A DNA stretch of 64,000 nucleotides from Cedecea lapagei (GTDB lineage: Bacteria; Pseudomonadota; Gammaproteobacteria; Enterobacterales; Enterobacteriaceae): positions 1,984,001-2,048,000 of the forward strand of contig NZ_LR134201.1 of the NCBI RefSeq assembly GCF_900635955.1, in the 5' to 3' direction. The notes beneath the pieces are model-generated. The model had not been told where the DNA came from. It searched no databases and saw nothing but the letters and a program-made list of their open reading frames with translations. Shown here in pieces: positions 46,195 to 53,817 of the stretch (position 1 is its first letter; each line of letters starts with the position of its first letter). Position numbers and translations under genes: made by a program.

Positions 46195-46510
46195 AATTAT
46201 TATTCTTCATAAATGAAGTTGATGGAGTGTTCAGCTTATGTAGCAGGCTAATTATTTCTTATATAAAAGTGCGTTTAAGCCATATTTAAGTTGATATTTT
46301 GAAGTGATTCACAATTTTAATTTTCGCATATTTTCAGAAAACAAAAACAGGCGTAATAGTGCTCGATCGCGCACTCAAAAAAATGAATAAAAAGAAACCC
46401 GCCAGGACAAAAGCAATAATAATAAAATCATTTCAAATCGTAATATTTATTTAAATTAAGATTCAAAATATTAACAAGCCCAACAAGCTGCCTTCCATTA
46501 TATCGTTAAA
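46195..46510. other. AT-rich upstream region of the porin gene
   Basis: Strongly AT-rich and free of genes. It contains the CRP-like site annotated separately. The AT content would suit H-NS binding. Confidence 0.5.
46298..46313 (-). promoter_or_regulatory. CRP-like site upstream of the porin
   Basis: TTTGA-N6-TCACA on the plus strand (TGTGA-N6-TCAAA on the coding strand) is one base away from the CRP consensus core. Confidence 0.5.
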
Positions 46511-46538
46511 TAAAAAACCCACGTAGGGCCGTGGGTTT
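46511..46538 (-). terminator. Carbonic anhydrase gene terminator
   Basis: On the minus strand AAACCCACG and CGTGGGTTT pair around a GCCCTA-type loop and are followed by a T run. Confidence 0.88.
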
Positions 46539-46561
46539 CTTGAGCAGGGTTTGTCAGCGAG

Positions 46562-47197
46562 TTATTCGAAACAAACGTCCGGATTGTCTGCAAGGGAGAC
46601 AAAGGTCTTGCTGCTTTTATCCAGGGTGCGGATTTCGCCGCTTTCGATATCGTAAACCCAGCCGTGCAGGCGCAGGCCATTGTTGCGCAGACCTACCGCA
46701 ACGGAAGGATGCGTTTTAATGTTGTTCAGCTGGGCGATGACGTTCTCTTCCACCATCGCGTTAACCTTATCGGTCTCGTTGTCCCAGGTTTTCTTTTCAA
46801 CGACCGCTTTTGCTGCATCGGAATAGTGCAGCCAGTGGGCTACGGCAGGCATAGGGTCGAGACACTGGCAGGAGGCAATGGCTTTCATCGCACCGCAGTT
46901 AGAGTGTCCGCAGATCACGATATCCGTCACGCCAAGCGCCACAACCGCATATTCGATAGTCGCAGAAACGCCACCTGGCTCAGGGCCAAAAGAAGGCACG
47001 ATATTACCGGCATTGCGAATAACGAAGAGCTGCCCTGGCTCCTGCTGGGTCACCAGCTCCGGCACCAGGCGGCTGTCGGAACAGGAAATAAAAAGCGCTT
47101 TAGGATTTTGACTGGACGCCAGGCTGCGAAAGAGCTCTTTGCGCTGCGGAAAAATCTCTTTCTGGAAGTTAAGGAAACCTTCGATGATATGTTGCAT
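46562..47197 (-). CDS. Beta-carbonic anhydrase, CynT-like
   Basis: Interconverts CO2 and bicarbonate. The 211 residues are closer in wording to E. coli CynT than to Can, for example LFISCSDSRLVPELVTQ and VICGHSNCGAM. Zinc ligands are Cys39, Asp41, His98 and Cys101, with Arg43 as the Asp partner. No cyanase gene lies beside it, so a cyanate role is not implied. It has its own terminator. Confidence 0.92.
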   Translation of the reverse strand: MQHIIEGFLNFQKEIFPQRKELFRSLASSQNPKALFISCSDSRLVPELVTQQEPGQLFVIRNAGNIVPSFGPEPGGVSATIEYAVVALGVTDIVICGHSNCGAMKAIASCQCLDPMPAVAHWLHYSDAAKAVVEKKTWDNETDKVNAMVEENVIAQLNNIKTHPSVAVGLRNNGLRLHGWVYDIESGEIRTLDKSSKTFVSLADNPDVCFE

Positions 47198-47302
47198 AGC
47201 ACATTCTCTTGTTCTGTAGTGACCTGGACATGATAGAGATCACATGGAGTTAGTCCAGCCCCAACGCGCCAAAAGGCCAATTTTATTGCCGTTTCCGCAA
47301 AG

Positions 47303-47331
47303 AAAAAACCCACGTTTGCCGTGGGTTTTCC
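47303..47331 (-). terminator. Terminator after the Cif-like gene
   Basis: On the minus strand AAAACCCACG and CGTGGGTTTT pair around a short loop and are followed by a T run, about 25 bases after the stop. Confidence 0.88.
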
Positions 47332-47353
47332 CGGTGCGATATATGGCTTTTCC

Positions 47354-48250
47354 TCAACCACAGCGCGTTTTAATTGCCGAGACATTTCTTTCCAGATTCG
47401 CCGGATCGTACTCCGAGAGCTGGAAATTGAAGCCATGGTTCTTACGTAAATCAAGGCGTTCCGGGCGTAGCATTTTTGGATTACTGTCCACATCAAACAA
47501 TTTAGCGATATGGTCCGGATCGACCCGGCCCTGCGACATATTCATAAAGTGTCTGTTGATATCATTCAGTGACACCGGGTGCGAGGCTTTCTTACTCATC
47601 CAGTCGTCAAGGCGCAGCGGTCGGGTTGCGCCATCGCCCAAATCAGACTGATAGAGGAACGCATCGCGGGCGGGTTTTGCGCTGGCGGGAAGATCGATGA
47701 CGTACGCATGCCCAAGACCCGCATCGTTAACACGTAGAATGAAATGCTTATGGGCCGGTAAGTTCGCCAGCTGCTGCTGGAGCTGCGGCAGCGACATTGT
47801 ACGTCCATGCTCAAAAGCGTAGCTAAAGTGGTCAGTGTCGAGGAATAACTTCATTACATTATTCGCGGTCACGCCGCATACGGGCTCGTTAATACGCTTG
47901 CTGCTCCCCAGCATCGCCTCTACCTCATGCTTGGGCATTCCCCACTCTCTCGCCGTATTTGAGATATTGTCGTCTATTGCCTTCAGCAGCGCCGAAGGGC
48001 TTTTATGGTGAATCGGCACAGAGTTGTCATCGCTGTTAAGCAGCACGTTGGCCCTGAGGTTTTTACCGCTGAGCTTGGCAAAGTCCTGCACCATTCGGGT
48101 GGAGGGATTATTGACGCTGCGCGACGACGAAGCCGTGGCCGCCGTTCTGGATGTACGACCATGCTGAGTATTTTGCGCCTGCAGGCGCGGGTCAGTCTGT
48201 GACGGACGAAAGGTGTTATTAAGGAAGCTTCTCATCTGAGGGTATTCCAC
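47354..48250 (-). CDS. cif: Cif-family cyclomodulin homologue (NEDD8/ubiquitin deamidase)
   Basis: Predicted member of the Cif/CHBP effector family, which deamidates Gln40 of NEDD8 or ubiquitin in host cells and blocks the cell cycle. Known members are type III effectors of enteropathogenic E. coli, Yersinia, Photorhabdus and Burkholderia. The 298 residues carry Cys125 in EPVCGVTANNVMKLF, His181 in GLGHAYVID and Gln201 in LYQSDLG. The spacings of 56 and 20 equal those of E. coli Cif (Cys109, His165, Gln185). The first 55 residues are Ser/Thr/Asn/Gln-rich and disordered-looking, as in a type III signal. The start may be GTG at 48250 or ATG at 48235; neither has a strong ribosome site. No secretion apparatus or chaperone gene is visible nearby. 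The gene is a single unit between hairpin terminators. Confidence 0.85.
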   Translation of the reverse strand: MEYPQMRSFLNNTFRPSQTDPRLQAQNTQHGRTSRTAATASSSRSVNNPSTRMVQDFAKLSGKNLRANVLLNSDDNSVPIHHKSPSALLKAIDDNISNTAREWGMPKHEVEAMLGSSKRINEPVCGVTANNVMKLFLDTDHFSYAFEHGRTMSLPQLQQQLANLPAHKHFILRVNDAGLGHAYVIDLPASAKPARDAFLYQSDLGDGATRPLRLDDWMSKKASHPVSLNDINRHFMNMSQGRVDPDHIAKLFDVDSNPKMLRPERLDLRKNHGFNFQLSEYDPANLERNVSAIKTRCG

Positions 48251-48306
48251 TCGTTGGGTATTTGAGCCTGAGTGGTAGCGATAAGAAACAGGTTCCCGAA
48301 GGAGAT

Positions 48307-48330
48307 AAAAAACCCACGCCCAAGCGTGGG
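48307..48330 (-). terminator. Terminator upstream of the Cif-like gene
   Basis: On the minus strand CCCACGC, TTGG and GCGTGGG are followed by TTTTTT. It ends leftward transcription from the SDR side, so the Cif-like gene needs its own promoter. Confidence 0.88.
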
Positions 48331-48338
48331 GGCGGCGC

Positions 48339-48506
48339 TTATTTTAGCTCAGGAGAATAAGCCAGCTTCAGGTGAGTATGATTGGTCAGCAGTTCGGCTT
48401 TTTTGAAGTCCAGAGCCGTCCTGTCTGACCTGTCATTGATTTCATCCCAGTTTGTTAGTTTGCATAAAACATCGGCCAGGCTGAGGCTAACTTTCCTGAA
48501 AAACTC
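48339..48506 (-). pseudogene. Possible coding remnant downstream of the SDR gene
   Basis: An open stretch of 55 codons ends with a stop at 48339-48341, directly before a terminator. It has no ATG, GTG or TTG start in its upper part. The translation includes SLADVLCKLTNWDEIND and ends LKLAYSPELK, which looks protein-like and is followed by the hairpin as in a real gene. I do not recognise the family. It may be the 3' end of a lost gene. Confidence 0.3.
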
Positions 48507-48522
48507 TCATGGATAAAGACGC

Positions 48523-49230
48523 TTAACGGAGCGTATAGCCCCCATCGCAGTAGAGGGTGCTGCCCGTAATATTTTGATTGTCTAACAGAAAAAGGGCCGT
48601 TGCCGCCTGCTCATCCACATGTGCTGGACGGCCAACCAGCGCAAGAGAGTTCCAATATTGGTAGGCAGATTCACGCGCTTCAGCCGTGCGGTTGCGCCAG
48701 AGCTCGCTGTCGGTGGTGCCCGGCGACAGGCAATTTACCCTGATAGGCGTCAACTCAACGGCCAGGCCACGCGCCAGCCCTTCAAGCGCCGCATTACAGG
48801 CGGCATAAGCAGGCGCGCCGATGGGCCGGGCAGACGCTGCGCCTGACATCAGGACAACCGAAGAGGAGGCATGAAGGTTGGGCAGAGCAGCGTAAACGGC
48901 CCAATACTGCGACCAGAACTTCGCCTGGAAAAGGGCTTCCGATGTCGCAATGTCCCCGTCCCGGAAATCCCCGGTTTGATAAGAGGCCGCAGGCGTAAAA
49001 AGCCCAGCCAGCGGCCCTGCCGCAGAAAAGAAATTGTTCAGAGAGGAACGATCGGTAACATCGACCACTCTCCCTTCGGCATTGTCGCCCAGCTCAGTTA
49101 ATGCAGCCTCCAGTTTATCAGGCGAACGCCCGCCGATAAGGACACGATCCCCCCGGGAAATCAGTTTACGAGCGAGCGCCAGCCCGATACCGGAACTACC
49201 GCCCAAAATTGCATATCGAGCATTTGCCAT
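48523..49230 (-). CDS. SDR-family oxidoreductase, YxxxN type
   Basis: A 235-residue short-chain dehydrogenase-like protein. GGSSGIG at 10-16 binds the nucleotide and the Ser of LMSGAASARP is in place. The catalytic Tyr is in APAYAACNAALEG, but the Lys of YxxxK is Asn. SDRs of this type exist and may act as reductases with altered mechanism. The C-terminal pattern ITGSTLYCDGGY is typical. GAGGAG lies before the ATG. It sits 92 bases after hutF on the same strand; the gap holds no gene. A link with histidine metabolism is not shown. Confidence 0.87.
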   Translation of the reverse strand: MANARYAILGGSSGIGLALARKLISRGDRVLIGGRSPDKLEAALTELGDNAEGRVVDVTDRSSLNNFFSAAGPLAGLFTPAASYQTGDFRDGDIATSEALFQAKFWSQYWAVYAALPNLHASSSVVLMSGAASARPIGAPAYAACNAALEGLARGLAVELTPIRVNCLSPGTTDSELWRNRTAEARESAYQYWNSLALVGRPAHVDEQAATALFLLDNQNITGSTLYCDGGYTLR

Positions 49231-49322
49231 GATTTTCTCCTCGTGAACTCGCAGGTCAGCATTAAAACCTGAAAGCCAGAAGGCAGATAGCTCAATAGCG
49301 GATAAGCTTTTGCGCTGCGTAG

Positions 49323-50690
49323 CTAACGGGTCAGCGTCCTCAGTACCTGAGCAAAATCAGCCTTAAGCTCTTCATCTCTGGCATGCCGCCCTTCACGGAT
49401 GACCCATTTGCCGCCGGTCATCACCTCTTTTATCGGATTAGCGGCGCAGGCAAAAATCCAGCGGTTCAGCAGATCGCCGTCCTGCGCCGTCGCCAGGAAC
49501 GGATCGTCGCCATCAAGCACCAGCAGATCGGCTCTCGCGCCGACAGCCAGCTCTCCAATATTTTGCCCCAGCGCCATACGCCCTCCGCGCAGCGCCCCCT
49601 GATAAAGCACGTTGCCGACATAAGGCTCGGCCTCAAGATGCAGCAAGTTTCGGCGTCGGTTATTAAGGCGCTGGCCATACTCAAACCAGCGTAAATCTTC
49701 ACTTACGCTAACGCTGATATGGCTGTCCGAGCCAATTCCCCAGTTGCCGCCCTGCTGCAGAAAAGCCTGCCCCGGGAAAATACCGTCCCCGAGATTTGCT
49801 TCGGTGGTTAAACACAATCCGGCGACTGCGCCAGAATCGGCAATAAGTTGCGTTTCACGTTCGGTGATATGAGTGGCATGAATAAGGCACCAGCGCTCAT
49901 CGACCGGCATATTTTCGTATAGCCACTCCACCGGGCGCAGGCCAGACCAGGCGAGGCAGTCCTCCACCTCTTTTTGCTGCTCGGAGATATGGATGTGGAT
50001 CGGCTGAGGCTGCGGCTGGCTTTCCAGCACGAGGCGCATTTGTTCCGGGGTGACGGCACGCAGCGAATGGAAGCACAGCCCGGCGCGCTGCATCGGTTCT
50101 GCGGCCAATGCCGAAGCAATGCTGTCGTACAGTTTAAGATAGCTGTCGGTGCTGTTTATAAAGCGGCGCTGACCTGACGAAGCGGGTTGCCCGCCGAAGC
50201 CGGAGTGCGAGTACAGCACCGGGAGCAGCGTCAGGCCAATGCCAACACTTTTAGCCGCCTGGGCAATGCGAAGCGCCAGTTCCGCAGGCTGCGCGTAAGC
50301 CTGACCGTCAACGTCATGATGCAGATAGTGAAACTCCGCCACCGAGGTATAGCCGGCCTTCAGCATTTCGATATACAGATAGCTGGCGATAGTCTCCAGC
50401 TGTTCCGGGGTGATTTTACCCACCAGGCGATACATCAGATCGCGCCATGTCCAGAAACTGTCTGCCGGGTCGCCCACCACTTCGGTCAGCCCCGCCATCG
50501 CCCGCTGAAAAGCGTGTGAGTGCAGGTTCGGCATGCCCGGTACCACAATCCCGCTTAGCCGGATATCGTCGTCGCCCGGCAGGCTGTTGCATTCCAGTGA
50601 ACTTATCACGCCCTGCGGCGAAACGCCCAGTTTGACATTTTCCGCCCAGCCCTGCGGCAGTAGCGCTTTTGCCGCGAAATATACCGCCAT
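49323..50690 (-). CDS. hutF: Formimidoylglutamate deiminase
   Basis: Converts N-formimino-glutamate to N-formyl-glutamate and ammonia, the extra step of the five-step histidine pathway. The 455 residues show the amidohydrolase metal motif PNLHSHAFQRAMAGL near 54-68. HIHISEQQKEVEDC (about 232-245), IHATHI and the late GSDSHISVS follow. The length fits Pseudomonas HutF (about 453). It is divergent from hutC, with two HutC-type palindromes in the shared control region. Confidence 0.95.
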   Translation of the reverse strand: MAVYFAAKALLPQGWAENVKLGVSPQGVISSLECNSLPGDDDIRLSGIVVPGMPNLHSHAFQRAMAGLTEVVGDPADSFWTWRDLMYRLVGKITPEQLETIASYLYIEMLKAGYTSVAEFHYLHHDVDGQAYAQPAELALRIAQAAKSVGIGLTLLPVLYSHSGFGGQPASSGQRRFINSTDSYLKLYDSIASALAAEPMQRAGLCFHSLRAVTPEQMRLVLESQPQPQPIHIHISEQQKEVEDCLAWSGLRPVEWLYENMPVDERWCLIHATHITERETQLIADSGAVAGLCLTTEANLGDGIFPGQAFLQQGGNWGIGSDSHISVSVSEDLRWFEYGQRLNNRRRNLLHLEAEPYVGNVLYQGALRGGRMALGQNIGELAVGARADLLVLDGDDPFLATAQDGDLLNRWIFACAANPIKEVMTGGKWVIREGRHARDEELKADFAQVLRTLTR

Positions 50691-50719
50691 ATCAGCACCC
50701 CGGTTTAAGGTTAATCAAT

Positions 50720-50746
50720 TGTATATACATGCATGTATATATACAT
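50720..50746. promoter_or_regulatory. Two HutC-type operators between hutF and hutC
   Basis: TGTATATACA at 50720-50729 and the 14-base palindrome ATGTATATATACAT at 50733-50746 lie close together in the divergent control region. They are placed to repress both hutF and hutCD. Confidence 0.8.
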
Positions 50747-50797
50747 CCAAATAGGGGTAGAGTAAACTTTAAAGGAGACCCGGGCGAGGAATGATGA

Positions 50798-51559
50798 ATG
50801 GCACAAAACGACGTATATAAAGCAGCGGCAGAACCTGAAAACCTGGACCAGCCGGCCCCTTTTTATGAAAGGGTTAAAATCATTATCAAGACCAATATTC
50901 ATAGCGGGCTGTGGCCGGTCAATTACCGCGTGCCATCGGAAAGCGAGCTGGTGAATCAGTTCGGCTACAGCCGCATGACCATCAACCGCGCGCTGCGAGA
51001 GCTGACCGCCGAAGGTCTGCTGGTGCGCATGCAGGGTATCGGCACCTTCGTCGCTGAAGTTCGCGGGCAGTCCGCATTGCTGGAAATCAATAACATTGCC
51101 GACGAAATAGCCAGCCGCGGCCACCGCCATCACGCTCGTGTCCTGGAGCTGACCCAGGTTTACGCAGATGCGCAGCAGGCGATGGCATTTAATTTGCCCA
51201 AGGGCAGCCGCCTGTTTCACTCCCTGATTTGCCACTATGAAAACGGCGTGCCGGTGATGCTGGAAGATCGCCTGGTAAATTCGCTGATCGTTCCTGATTA
51301 CTTCCAGCAGGACTTCACGCGCATCACGCCTAACGCCTATCTTTCGTCCATCGCGCCCATCGTTGAAGGTGAGCATATTATTGAGGCAGTGAATGTGCCA
51401 CGCGAAGAGTGCGCGTATCTGGAAATCGACGAGCACACGCCTTGCCTGCAGGTCAATCGCCGCACCTGGACCGGTCGACAGAACAAAAAAATCGTTACCA
51501 GCGTGCGTCTGGTTTACCCGGGTTCGCGCTATCGCCTCGAAGGAAGCATGCATAAATGA
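50798..51559 (+). CDS. hutC: HutC, histidine utilisation repressor
   Basis: GntR/HutC-type repressor released from DNA by urocanate. The 253 residues have a winged helix-turn-helix (about 22-90, YRVPSESELVNQFGYSRMTINRALREL) and a C-terminal UTRA ligand domain (about 110-250). It overlaps hutD by four bases (ATGA). Palindromes of its expected type occur upstream of at least four units in this window. Confidence 0.96.
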   Translation: MAQNDVYKAAAEPENLDQPAPFYERVKIIIKTNIHSGLWPVNYRVPSESELVNQFGYSRMTINRALRELTAEGLLVRMQGIGTFVAEVRGQSALLEINNIADEIASRGHRHHARVLELTQVYADAQQAMAFNLPKGSRLFHSLICHYENGVPVMLEDRLVNSLIVPDYFQQDFTRITPNAYLSSIAPIVEGEHIIEAVNVPREECAYLEIDEHTPCLQVNRRTWTGRQNKKIVTSVRLVYPGSRYRLEGSMHK

Positions 51560-52113
51560 TCCAGCTTCTGCCCTACGAGCAGTGCCCGGAAGTGCTCTGG
51601 AAAAACGGCCAGGGCGTAACGCGTGAGATTTACCGATTCCCGGCCACGGACGACTATGACTGGCGGATTTCGGTGGCAACCATCCGCAGTGATGGTCCCT
51701 TCTCTCGTTTTGCCGGCTACCTGCGCAACATCAGCGTGCTTGAAGGCGAAGGCATGCACCTCACCGTCGACGGCGTGAAAAGCACGCTGATCCCGCCGTT
51801 TCAGGCAACCGATTTTAACGGCGAGAGCGAAGTTTCCTGCACTATTAAGGGCGGCCCGCTGCTGGACTTTAATGTCATCTATAAAGCAGACACCACAAAA
51901 GCCGCTGTCGGTTGGCTACGGGAAGGAAGCTGGACGCACCAGCAGGGCATACAGCTCCTGTTTAATGCGGGTGACCGGCTGGAGCTTGACGTCAACGGGG
52001 AACAACACGTTTTGCAGCACTACGACAGCCTGTTGATTAGCGCCCCGGCAAAAATCAATGTGCTCTCCTCTGCGTCCTCCCTTTTCGCCCGCGTTACCCT
52101 TACAGCCAGCTAA
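51556..52113 (+). CDS. hutD: HutD family protein
   Basis: Cupin-fold protein of 185 residues. In Pseudomonas fluorescens HutD is proposed to limit hut expression at high urocanate; the biochemical role is not settled. Typical motifs are WKNGQGVTREIYRFP near 15-29 and DYDWRISVATI near 33-43. It is translated with hutC and followed by a terminator. Confidence 0.94.
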   Translation: MIQLLPYEQCPEVLWKNGQGVTREIYRFPATDDYDWRISVATIRSDGPFSRFAGYLRNISVLEGEGMHLTVDGVKSTLIPPFQATDFNGESEVSCTIKGGPLLDFNVIYKADTTKAAVGWLREGSWTHQQGIQLLFNAGDRLELDVNGEQHVLQHYDSLLISAPAKINVLSSASSLFARVTLTAS

Positions 52114-52138
52114 AAACCGGCAGACTGGCTGCCGGTTC
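52113..52138. terminator. Shared terminator of hutCD and the eight-gene operon
   Basis: AACCGGCAG and CTGCCGGTT form a stem. The T run is good on the minus strand (end of the enoyl-CoA hydratase gene) and weak on the plus strand. Confidence 0.8.
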
Positions 52139-52153
52139 CAGCGCTGATTTAGC

Positions 52154-52915
52154 TTATCGGCCTTTAAACTCAGGCGACTGCTTATTTTTAAAAGCCGCCA
52201 GCCCGATAGCCCTGTCCTCACTGTCGGCTATCAAAGCGGAGAGCGATCTTTCATAGGCCACTCCCGCGCCCAGCGGCATTTCATAACTTGCCGCCACGGC
52301 TTTTTTAATCATCGCCGCGGCCAGTGGAGCGGCTTTGGCGACCTGATAAGCCAGCGCCAGCGCCTGCTCCTCCAGCGAATCCGTCACCCGGCTGACAAGG
52401 CCGGCCTGCAGGGCTTCCTGAGCGTCAATTCTTCGTCCGCTCAATAGCATATCCATCGCCAGCGACTTGCCGACGACGCGCACCAGCCGCTGCGTGCCGC
52501 CTGCACCGGGAATAATGCCGATGTGGCTCTCCGGCAGGCCGAAGACCGCGCTCTGGTCAGCGATAATTATGTCGCACAGCAGCGCCAGCTCAAGCCCGCC
52601 GCCGAGCGCATAGCCGGAGACGGCGGCAATCAGCGGCGTTTCGATCTCTGCTACCCTGTCCCACTTTTCGCTAAAACCGCTGCGCCACAGCGTCGTGGCC
52701 GAAGCTGACGCCAGCGTGCCGGTGTCGGCTCCGGCACAAAAGGCTTTTGGCGAGCCAGCCAAAACTATCGCTCTGATGTCCGCTCGTCCATCCAGCTCTC
52801 TCAGGGTCGTCACCAGCTCATCAAGCATTTCGGCGGTTAGCGCATTATATTTTTGCGGCCGGTTGAGGGTCACTACGGCTACCGCCCCGTCAATCCGGGA
52901 GAGAATATCACTCAT
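52154..52915 (-). CDS. Enoyl-CoA hydratase/isomerase family protein
   Basis: Crotonase-fold enzyme of 253 residues, last in the eight-gene leftward operon. Both catalytic glutamates of true hydratases are present, in GGGLELALLCDI and FGLPESHIGIIPGAGGTQRL. The oxyanion region is KAFCAGADTG. I chose the ATG at 52915, which has GGGAG at eight bases; the ATG at 52921 is too close to it. It overlaps the upstream dehydrogenase gene. With the CoA-transferase and dehydrogenase it would hydrate an unsaturated acyl-CoA. Confidence 0.88.
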   Translation of the reverse strand: MSDILSRIDGAVAVVTLNRPQKYNALTAEMLDELVTTLRELDGRADIRAIVLAGSPKAFCAGADTGTLASASATTLWRSGFSEKWDRVAEIETPLIAAVSGYALGGGLELALLCDIIIADQSAVFGLPESHIGIIPGAGGTQRLVRVVGKSLAMDMLLSGRRIDAQEALQAGLVSRVTDSLEEQALALAYQVAKAAPLAAAMIKKAVAASYEMPLGAGVAYERSLSALIADSEDRAIGLAAFKNKQSPEFKGR

Positions 52916-53801
52916 CTTCATCGCTCCCGGTCAGGTGCCTGATCGTTTCATCGCGCTTGCGCATCGCGGCCGCGGCGGTCTCTGCGGTCCAGGAATAAAA
53001 CCCCTCCCCGCTTTTCGCGCCGAGGTTGCCTTCGGCCACCTTCTGCTTCAGCCACACCGGCAATTGACTGCTGTTATCCAGGCTGGGCAGTAAGATACCG
53101 GCGACCTTTTCCACCGTATCCAGCCCGGCAAAATCCATCAGCTTCATCGGCCCCATCGCCGCCCAGCGTGGAGCAAGGGTTCGCTGCACCGCGCGGTCGA
53201 CGTCCTCGACTGAGCCAATGCCGGCATCCACCAGATAAAGCGCCTCACGCAGCATCGCGTACTGCAGCCGGTTGATGATAAAACCCGGAATATCCTGGTT
53301 AACCGTGATCGTCTCTTTGCCCAGCCGCTGACAGATATCCCGTACCTGCTGGCAAATATCGTCTGCGGTGTGCTCACCGAGAACAATCTCAATCATCGGC
53401 ATCGTATCCGCCGGATTGAACCAGTGCATGCCGATAAGCCGCTGCGGCTGGCTCAGGGCTGACGCCAGCAGCGTGATAGAAACGCTTGAGGTATTGGTCG
53501 TTATCACGCAGTCAGCGCTAACCTGCTGTTCGATGTCTTTTAGCACACGCTGTTTCAGCGCTACATCCTCAGCAACGTTTTCAGACACCAGGTCGGCGTC
53601 GGCCAGGCAGTGCTCCAGCGAAGTCGTATATTCCACTAGTTCGCTGATGCCGAGCGATTCCACGATGGCACGCGCTTTGTCGAGCGTCGACTCAGAGCGT
53701 GACCACAAGCTAACGCGATAGCCTCCGCGCGCCATCACCACGGCAATTCGTGCGCCCATCGTTCCGGCACCGACCACCGCCACTTTCTTTATTTGCGCCA
53801 T
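52908..53801 (-). CDS. 3-hydroxyacyl-CoA dehydrogenase family protein
   Basis: NAD-dependent dehydrogenase of 297 residues. The Rossmann motif is VAVVGAGTMGARIA near 8-21. The catalytic His and Glu lie in GMHWFNPADTMPMIEIV, and the C-terminal domain opens DIPGFIINRLQ. It is the short, single-function form. Close family alternatives include L-carnitine dehydrogenase, which acts on a free betaine, so CoA dependence is inferred from the neighbours. It lies 16 bases after the CoA-transferase gene. Confidence 0.88.
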   Translation of the reverse strand: MAQIKKVAVVGAGTMGARIAVVMARGGYRVSLWSRSESTLDKARAIVESLGISELVEYTTSLEHCLADADLVSENVAEDVALKQRVLKDIEQQVSADCVITTNTSSVSITLLASALSQPQRLIGMHWFNPADTMPMIEIVLGEHTADDICQQVRDICQRLGKETITVNQDIPGFIINRLQYAMLREALYLVDAGIGSVEDVDRAVQRTLAPRWAAMGPMKLMDFAGLDTVEKVAGILLPSLDNSSQLPVWLKQKVAEGNLGAKSGEGFYSWTAETAAAAMRKRDETIRHLTGSDEDE

Positions 53802-53817
53802 TTGCGTTCTCCGCCGG

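Noticed and set aside
46562..47197. Cyanate degradation locus, from the CynT-like carbonic anhydrase
   Set aside because: No cyanase or cynR gene is adjacent, so only carbonic anhydrase activity is supported.
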